A DNA stretch of 19,026 bases from JAAZFZ01 sp035647435. GTDB lineage: Bacteria; Bacillota; Clostridia; Oscillospirales; Acutalibacteraceae. The stretch is from positions 1 to 19,026 of the forward strand of contig DASRNM010000128.1 of NCBI GenBank assembly GCA_035647435.1, in the 5' to 3' direction. The notes under the pieces were generated by a model, which was not told where the DNA came from, did not search any database, and was given only the letters and a program-made list of their open reading frames with translations. The translations under genes were made by a program, and so were the position numbers. Of the stretch, positions 15,131-19,026 are shown piece by piece (position 1 is the first letter of the stretch; every line of letters starts with the position of its first letter).

Positions 15131-15309
15131 CTCTGCACTTTTAATTCATGCATGCGAATAATTTTCTCATAACTTTCTCCTTTTCGTACTATTTATTAAT
15201 AATAACTATTGGTCTTTCGATAGGATTGTATGAAACATTCGCTTTTTATAATTTAAAATCGTTGTTTCAAATAAAATTAAAATATTGTTATATAAGAATA
15301 AGGCTTGTT

Positions 15310-15351
15310 TGTGATTGAGTTACAGAAAACAAGGCAAAATAAGAATATACT
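15310..15351 (+). promoter_or_regulatory. Thioredoxin promoter with candidate Crp/Fnr-type operator
   Basis: TGTGATTGAGTTACA (15310-15324) is a near-perfect 15-bp palindrome (TGTRA-N5-TYACA). A -10 box TATACT follows at 15346-15351, with no recognisable -35 at the right spacing. A start site about seven bases after the -10 puts the palindrome centre near -41, the class II activator position. A wider imperfect inverted repeat (GGCTTGTTT 15302-15310, AAACAAGGC 15327-15335) surrounds it. Confidence 0.45.
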
Positions 15352-15393
15352 ATGACCATAAATTAAAACAAATTAATTAAAGGAGATGTACTT

Positions 15394-15705
15394 ATGGCAA
15401 CAATAACAATTACAAAAGATAATTTCAACACAGAGGTTCTTCAATCAGACAAACCCGTTTTGATCGATTTTTGGGCAGGATGGTGTGGACCATGCAAAAT
15501 GATTGCACCTGTTCTTGATGAAATTGCTGAAGAAAACAGTAATGTAAAGGTTGGAAAAATTAATGTTGATGAGCAACCGGACCTTGCAAGAAAGTTTTCG
15601 GTTATGAGCATACCTACACTTATTCTGGTTAAAGACGGAAAGCTTGTCGACCAATCAGTTGGCGTAAAACCTAAAAACGATATATTGGATATGATTAACG
15701 GCTAA
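15394..15705 (+). CDS. trxA: Thioredoxin
   Basis: A 103-residue cytoplasmic dithiol-disulfide oxidoreductase of standard length. The active site W30-C31-G32-P33-C34 sits in FWAGWCGPCKM, preceded by the buried Asp (D25), and the cis-proline is P74 in SIPTLILVKDG. AAAGGAGA lies about seven bases before the ATG. It is followed 62 bp later by the multidomain CoA-disulfide reductase, with a weak hairpin between. This suggests one transcript in which thioredoxin is made in excess; reduction of protein persulfides or polysulfides is a plausible job here. It may be one of several thioredoxins in the genome, so the symbol is by family rather than orthology. Confidence 0.95.
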   Translation: MATITITKDNFNTEVLQSDKPVLIDFWAGWCGPCKMIAPVLDEIAEENSNVKVGKINVDEQPDLARKFSVMSIPTLILVKDGKLVDQSVGVKPKNDILDMING

Positions 15706-15717
15706 ACCTTGAAAATT

Positions 15718-15748
15718 AGTGGGAGGACTTGTTGTTCTCTCACTTTTC
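15718..15748 (+). terminator. Weak intra-operon terminator between trxA and the reductase
   Basis: AGTGGGAG (15718-15725) and CTCTCACT (15737-15744) form an 8-bp stem with one G-U-type position and an 11-base loop, followed by TTTTC. The short U-tract suggests partial termination, lowering expression of the downstream gene relative to thioredoxin. Confidence 0.5.
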
Positions 15749-15767
15749 ATTCGTAAAGGAGATTATA

Positions 15768-18239
15768 ATGATGAAAAATGATCTAAAGGTCCTGATTGTT
15801 GGTGGCGTTGCGGGAGGAGCTTCAACCGCAGCAAGACTGCGCAGGTTGAATGAGGACGCACAAATCATAATGTTTGAACGGGGTGAATATGTTTCATTCG
15901 CCAACTGCGGCCTGCCTTATTATATTGGTGATGTAATAAAGAAAAAGTCTGCATTGACTGTTCAAACACCTAAGGATTTTATTGATAGATTTAATATAGA
16001 TGTGCGTATAAAAAACGAGGTCGTTTCCATTGATACACAAAAAAAGTCTGTTACAGTAAAAAACTATGGAACAAATGAAACTTATAATGAAAGCTATGAT
16101 AAACTTGTTCTTTCAATGGGTGCGGAACCTGTTGTGCCTAAAATTGAAGGTAGCGACTCCGACAAAATATTTACCCTGCGCAACATCCCCGACACTTATA
16201 AAATAAAAGATTATATCAACGAAAACAACCCTAAAAGAGCTGTTGTTGTGGGCGGCGGATATATAGGCATTGAAATGGCAGAAAACCTTCACAGACTTGG
16301 TGTGGAGATTACACTTATTGAGCTTGCACCTCAAGTTTTATCAACCATTGACCCCGACATGGCAGCAGATGTTCACAATCATATGGTAACTAAGGGCGTT
16401 AAGCTTGTGCTAAACAACGGTGTCAAATCAATCAAGGATAACGGCAACTCCCTTGATGTTGAACTGATGAACAATGACCGCCTTGAAACTGATATGATTG
16501 TTTTGGCAATAGGCGTAAAGCCTGAAACATCAATTGCACATTCTGCAGGAATTGCACTCAACGAAAACGGTGCAATTATAGTGGATAAGCATATGAAAAC
16601 CTCGGCAGAAGATGTTTTTGCTGTGGGTGATGCAATCGAAATCACTAACCCTATTACAAATCAAAAAGGGTATGTCCCTCTTGCTGGGCCAGCTAATAAG
16701 CAAGGTCGAATCGTGGCTGATAATATTTGCGGGATTGACAGCGCTTACCCTGGCACGCAAGGCTCTGCTATAATTAAAGTTTTTGATTTAACAGTTGCTT
16801 CAACGGGCATAAACGAGAAAACAGCTAAAAAGCTAGGTCTTTCTTACGACAAATCATTCACCTATTCTGCAAACCATGCCACATATTATCCCGGAGCGGT
16901 AAACATGTCTGTAAAAACAATTTTCGAGCCTCGAAGCGGAAAAATTCTCGGCGCACAAATTGTTGGATACGACGGAGTAGACAAGCGTTGTGACATATTT
17001 GCAGTCGCAATTAAGGCAAACATGACCGCTAATGATTTGTGCGAGCTTGAGCTGTGTTATGCACCCGCTTACGGCTCAGCAAAAGACCCTGTCAACATGT
17101 CGGGGTTTGTTATTCAAAACCTTATCACAGGCAAAGTCAAGCAAATTCATTGGCACGATGTTGATTCACTGCCCCGTGACGGTAGTGTGACTCTTTTGGA
17201 TGTTCGCACGCAAATTGAATATGAAAACGGTCATATGGACGGTTTTATAAATATCCCCGTCAACAGTTTGAGAGGGCGTATAAACGAACTTGATAAAACA
17301 AAAACAGTTTATATATCTTGTCGAATCGGTTTAAGGGCATATATTGCTGCACGCATTTTATCACAAAACGGATTTGATTGCTTCAACATTGCCGGAGGTT
17401 TCCGCCTGTATAACTCGATTAACAGCAAAAACAGCAACATTGAAGTTTCAGGCATTGATTCGGCGAAGGACTTGGGGAATGTATCAACATTGAAAAAGAG
17501 CAACGATGAGTCGGGCAAAATTGTTTCTGTTGATGCTTGTGGTATGCAATGCCCAGGGCCTATTTTAAAGCTTTCAACTGCATTAAAAAGCGTCAACGAG
17601 GGCGATGTTATAGAAATATCAACAAGTGACCCTGCCTTTGCAAGCGATGTTGAGGGGTTTTGCAAAAGAACAGGCAATAGTTTTCTTGAAATTAGCAGCA
17701 AAAACGGCATAAGTGTAGCAAAAATAAAAAAGAATTCAATTGAAAAAAGTGAAACACCTCTTGAAAAAAAGGATAAAAAAAATATCATTGTTTTTTCAGG
17801 AGATTTGGATAAGGCGATAGCCTCTTTTATAATCGCAAACGCCGCCGCTGCAATGGGCAGGGAAGTCAGTATGTTCTTCACATTTTGGGGTCTAAATATA
17901 CTGCGCAAATCTCAACGAGTTAAAGTCAAAAAAGACTTCATGTCTACTATGTTCGGCAAAATGATGCCTAGGGGCACGAAAAAACTCGGTCTATCTAAAA
18001 TGAACATGGGCGGAATGGGAGCAAAGATGATTCGCAGCGTTATGAAAAACAAAAACATTGACAGTCTTGAAGACTTAATAAAAACATCACAGGAAAACGG
18101 CGTGGAGTTAATAGCCTGCTCAATGAGCATGGATGTCATGGGGATAAACAAAGAAGAGCTTGTTGATGGCGTCAAAATGGCTGGAGCAACCGCAATGCTT
18201 GCTAATGCCGAAGAATCAGATATGTCTCTTTTTATTTAA
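15768..18239 (+). CDS. CoA-disulfide reductase fused to rhodanese, TusA and DsrE-like domains
   Basis: I choose the ATG at 15768 (823 residues), six bases after AAGGAG; an upstream TTG would add 13 unrelated residues. Modules in order follow. (1) FAD/NAD(P)H-dependent CoA-disulfide/persulfide reductase, 1-450: FAD loop VGGVAGGAS (11-19), redox cysteine C47 in SFANCGLPYY, NAD(P)H loop VVVGGGYIGIEMAENL, VFAVGDAIE, and CYAPAYGSAKDP near 430-441. (2) Rhodanese, about 460-550: catalytic C518 in YISCRIGLRA. (3) TusA/SirA-like sulfur carrier, about 585-655: C595 in CGMQCPGPILKL. (4) DsrE-like domain, 672-823: IIVFSGDLDKAIASF, C784 in LIACSMSMDVMG. The layout implies an internal persulfide relay: sulfane sulfur passes among C518, C595 and perhaps C784, and the flavin domain reduces CoA or protein persulfide. 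It is cotranscribed with thioredoxin. Confidence 0.93.
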   Translation: MMKNDLKVLIVGGVAGGASTAARLRRLNEDAQIIMFERGEYVSFANCGLPYYIGDVIKKKSALTVQTPKDFIDRFNIDVRIKNEVVSIDTQKKSVTVKNYGTNETYNESYDKLVLSMGAEPVVPKIEGSDSDKIFTLRNIPDTYKIKDYINENNPKRAVVVGGGYIGIEMAENLHRLGVEITLIELAPQVLSTIDPDMAADVHNHMVTKGVKLVLNNGVKSIKDNGNSLDVELMNNDRLETDMIVLAIGVKPETSIAHSAGIALNENGAIIVDKHMKTSAEDVFAVGDAIEITNPITNQKGYVPLAGPANKQGRIVADNICGIDSAYPGTQGSAIIKVFDLTVASTGINEKTAKKLGLSYDKSFTYSANHATYYPGAVNMSVKTIFEPRSGKILGAQIVGYDGVDKRCDIFAVAIKANMTANDLCELELCYAPAYGSAKDPVNMSGFVIQNLITGKVKQIHWHDVDSLPRDGSVTLLDVRTQIEYENGHMDGFINIPVNSLRGRINELDKTKTVYISCRIGLRAYIAARILSQNGFDCFNIAGGFRLYNSINSKNSNIEVSGIDSAKDLGNVSTLKKSNDESGKIVSVDACGMQCPGPILKLSTALKSVNEGDVIEISTSDPAFASDVEGFCKRTGNSFLEISSKNGISVAKIKKNSIEKSETPLEKKDKKNIIVFSGDLDKAIASFIIANAAAAMGREVSMFFTFWGLNILRKSQRVKVKKDFMSTMFGKMMPRGTKKLGLSKMNMGGMGAKMIRSVMKNKNIDSLEDLIKTSQENGVELIACSMSMDVMGINKEELVDGVKMAGATAMLANAEESDMSLFI

Positions 18240-18254
18240 CCAATACAAAATTTT

Positions 18255-18289
18255 AAAAATGGGAGCGGATAAAATCCGTTCCCATTTTT
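18255..18289. terminator. Bidirectional terminator between convergent genes
   Basis: A 16-bp stem, AAAAATGGGAGCGGAT (18255-18270) with ATCCGTTCCCATTTTT (18274-18289), has a 3-base loop and one G-U-type position. It has A-tracts and T-tracts on both sides and ends both the reductase transcript and the convergent Crp/Fnr gene, whose stop codon abuts it. Confidence 0.93.
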
Positions 18290-18976
18290 TTATTGTGCCA
18301 ATTCACGCAATTTATTTTTATCAATTATCTTTACTCCGCCTCTGGACAATTCAACAATACCTTCACCAACGAAGTATTTCAACATCCGTGTAACAACCTC
18401 TCTTGCACTGCCCATATATCTTGCTATCTGTTCGTGCGTCAGTTTAATTTCATCTTTACCATTTTTTGCAATTTCGTCCATTAGAAATATAGCCAAACGA
18501 CGGTCGAAGCTCATAAACAATATTTGTTGCATTGTCCACATAACATCAGAAAATCTTGTTGATGTAATCTCATGTTGAAAATTTTTTATATATATGTTTT
18601 TTTCTGCAAGTTTTTCAAAAATATCGGATTTAATCAGCAATAGTTCTGAGTCTTCCTCCGCATCAATAAAAATATCAAATGTTATAGTGTCAATAATGCA
18701 TGACGCTGAAAGCACGCACACATCATCTTCAAAAAGTCTAAACAAGGTTATATCTCTGCCGTCCTCCGACATCATATATGTTCTCAAGTGGCCTTTTTTT
18801 ATAAGTATCACGCCAAGGCAATTCTCGTTTGCATTGTGAATGTTCTCACCTTTTTTAAACTTCATCATTGTCATGTTTTCGCACAATATTCTTTTTTCTT
18901 CTTCGGATAAATGCTCCCAAAAGCAAAAATGTTTAACAAACAAATCCGTAAAATCTATGCACTCATTAGCAAACAT
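18290..18976 (-). CDS. Crp/Fnr-family transcriptional regulator
   Basis: I choose the ATG at 18976 (228 residues), which has AGGG six bases upstream; a frame-open TTG at 18997 has no ribosome site. Residues about 15-125 form a cyclic-nucleotide-binding-like beta-roll (KFKKGENIHNANENCLGVIL, then IKKGHLRTYM). A dimer helix follows, then a winged helix with recognition helix in LTHEQIARYMGSAREVVTRM (about 173-192) and wing IVELSRGGVKIID. The usual phosphate-binding cassette (G-E-x-x-L followed by R-S/T-A) is not seen; the segment reads LFEDDVCVLSASCIIDTITF, with C87 and C93. There is no FNR-type N-terminal four-cysteine cluster. It faces trxA-CoADR convergently and probably regulates it. Cysteine-based sensing of persulfide or redox state is an inference. 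Confidence 0.88.
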   Translation of the reverse strand: MFANECIDFTDLFVKHFCFWEHLSEEEKRILCENMTMMKFKKGENIHNANENCLGVILIKKGHLRTYMMSEDGRDITLFRLFEDDVCVLSASCIIDTITFDIFIDAEEDSELLLIKSDIFEKLAEKNIYIKNFQHEITSTRFSDVMWTMQQILFMSFDRRLAIFLMDEIAKNGKDEIKLTHEQIARYMGSAREVVTRMLKYFVGEGIVELSRGGVKIIDKNKLRELAQ

Positions 18977-19019
18977 ATTCAACCCTACTTTATTCAAAAT
19001 TTATTGATATATTGTTTGT

Positions 19020-19025
19020 ATTATA
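19020..19025 (-). promoter_or_regulatory. -10 box of the Crp/Fnr-family gene
   Basis: A perfect TATAAT lies on the minus strand 44 bp upstream of the chosen ATG. The -35 would lie past the window edge. A TCAA-N6-TTGA inverted repeat lies between it and the ribosome site (18990-19003), possibly an autoregulatory site; weak. Confidence 0.5.
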
Positions 19026-19026
19026 G

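Larger units (their letters stand above)
14897..15155. repeat. Repeat copy B: fused flanks of mscS with the gene missing
   Basis: The left about 140 bp align with the punA-promoter/mscS-3' flank (12177-12335). The right about 118 bp align with the mscS leader and promoter (13594-13715). The join lies near 15036-15040, exactly where mscS with its ribosome site would sit in copy A. The loop block CTACCGTTACAATA is unchanged but the terminator stem around it has decayed, while both promoter pairs are kept. This is best read as the scar of a duplicated mscS locus. Confidence 0.8.
14665..15393. other. 729-bp gene-free region between divergent genes
   Basis: No credible coding frame is visible on either strand. 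From left to right it holds the leader of the propeller gene (14665-14895) with an 8-bp inverted repeat at 14796-14853, the relic repeat copy B (14897-15155) with two intact-looking minus-strand promoters, and an AT-rich stretch (15156-15300). A palindrome-containing thioredoxin promoter occupies 15302-15360. Confidence 0.7.

Noticed and set aside
14897..15155. A MITE or insertion-sequence remnant
   Set aside because: No terminal inverted repeats or target-site duplication could be seen at the ends, and the copy matches functional flanks of a named gene rather than a mobile element.
14665..15393. A small RNA gene or tRNA in the long gap
   Set aside because: No cloverleaf, CCA end or strong terminator on either strand; the content is explained better by the repeat relic and promoter sequences.
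15729..15767. Upstream TTG start adding 13 residues to the CoADR fusion
   Set aside because: The extra residues run through the intercistronic hairpin and the AAGGAG ribosome site itself; the ATG at 15768 has proper spacing and gives the normal family N-terminus.
17309..17908. 199-residue frame on the minus strand inside the CoADR fusion gene
   Set aside because: It lies entirely antisense to the rhodanese/TusA/DsrE coding part, whose motifs are clear. Its translation has no recognisable domain and it has no ribosome site or promoter; a shadow frame.
18990..19003. FNR box upstream of the Crp/Fnr gene
   Set aside because: The inverted repeat is TCAA-N6-TTGA, the reverse arrangement of the FNR half-sites (TTGAT-N4-ATCAA), in very AT-rich DNA; not strong enough to call.

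Overview
The window looks like chromosomal DNA of a low-GC anaerobic Firmicute, most likely in class Clostridia. The DNA is AT-rich, GGAGG-type ribosome sites precede most genes, promoters have TTGACA/TATAAT form, recA carries a Firmicutes-type CGAAC-N4-GTTCG SOS box, and the recA-recX-rimO-pgsA and cysE-cysS blocks are housekeeping genes typical of that group. No tRNA, rRNA, CRISPR array, IS element or phage gene was seen. Everything from 1 to 14664 is on the minus strand; only the thioredoxin/CoA-disulfide-reductase pair runs on the plus strand.

Layout, left to right. (1) 1-3825: the promoter-proximal part of a surface polysaccharide operon, read leftwards: GT2 glycosyltransferase, GT4 glycosyltransferase, Wzy/O-antigen-ligase-like membrane protein, and the first 113 codons of another GT4 glycosyltransferase cut by the window edge. 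(2) 4022-5197: a secreted protein of unknown role, with its own promoter and terminator. (3) 5288-7413: cysE-cysS (serine acetyltransferase, cysteinyl-tRNA synthetase), linking cysteine synthesis and charging; a nested hairpin/terminator lies in the cysE leader. (4) 7576-11227: recA-recX-rimO-pgsA, tightly packed and headed by a strong promoter with a LexA-type operator. (5) 11330-13583: purine nucleoside phosphorylase and a YbdG-type MscS channel, each with a clear sigma-A promoter. (6) 13810-14664: a membrane-anchored or secreted beta-propeller-like protein of unknown function. (7) 14665-15393: a 729-bp gene-free stretch. (8) 15394-18239: thioredoxin followed by an 823-residue four-module protein (CoA-disulfide reductase, rhodanese, TusA, DsrE-like). 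(9) 18290-18976: a convergent Crp/Fnr-family regulator that shares a bidirectional terminator with the reductase.

Two things stand out. First, the 729-bp gap contains a diverged, collinear copy of both flanks of the mscS gene (its promoter side and its terminator/punA-promoter side) joined directly together with the mscS coding sequence missing. This looks like the scar of a duplicated channel locus whose gene was deleted while both promoters survived. Second, the thioredoxin/CoADR-Rhd-TusA-DsrE/Crp-Fnr group looks like a compact persulfide-handling and redox module. A TGTRA-N5-TYACA palindrome sits at about -41 of the predicted thioredoxin promoter, where a class II Crp/Fnr activator would bind. 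The neighbouring regulator lacks the usual cyclic-nucleotide-binding cassette residues and has a C-x5-C pair there instead. Both are readings from sequence alone and are marked as inference where appropriate.
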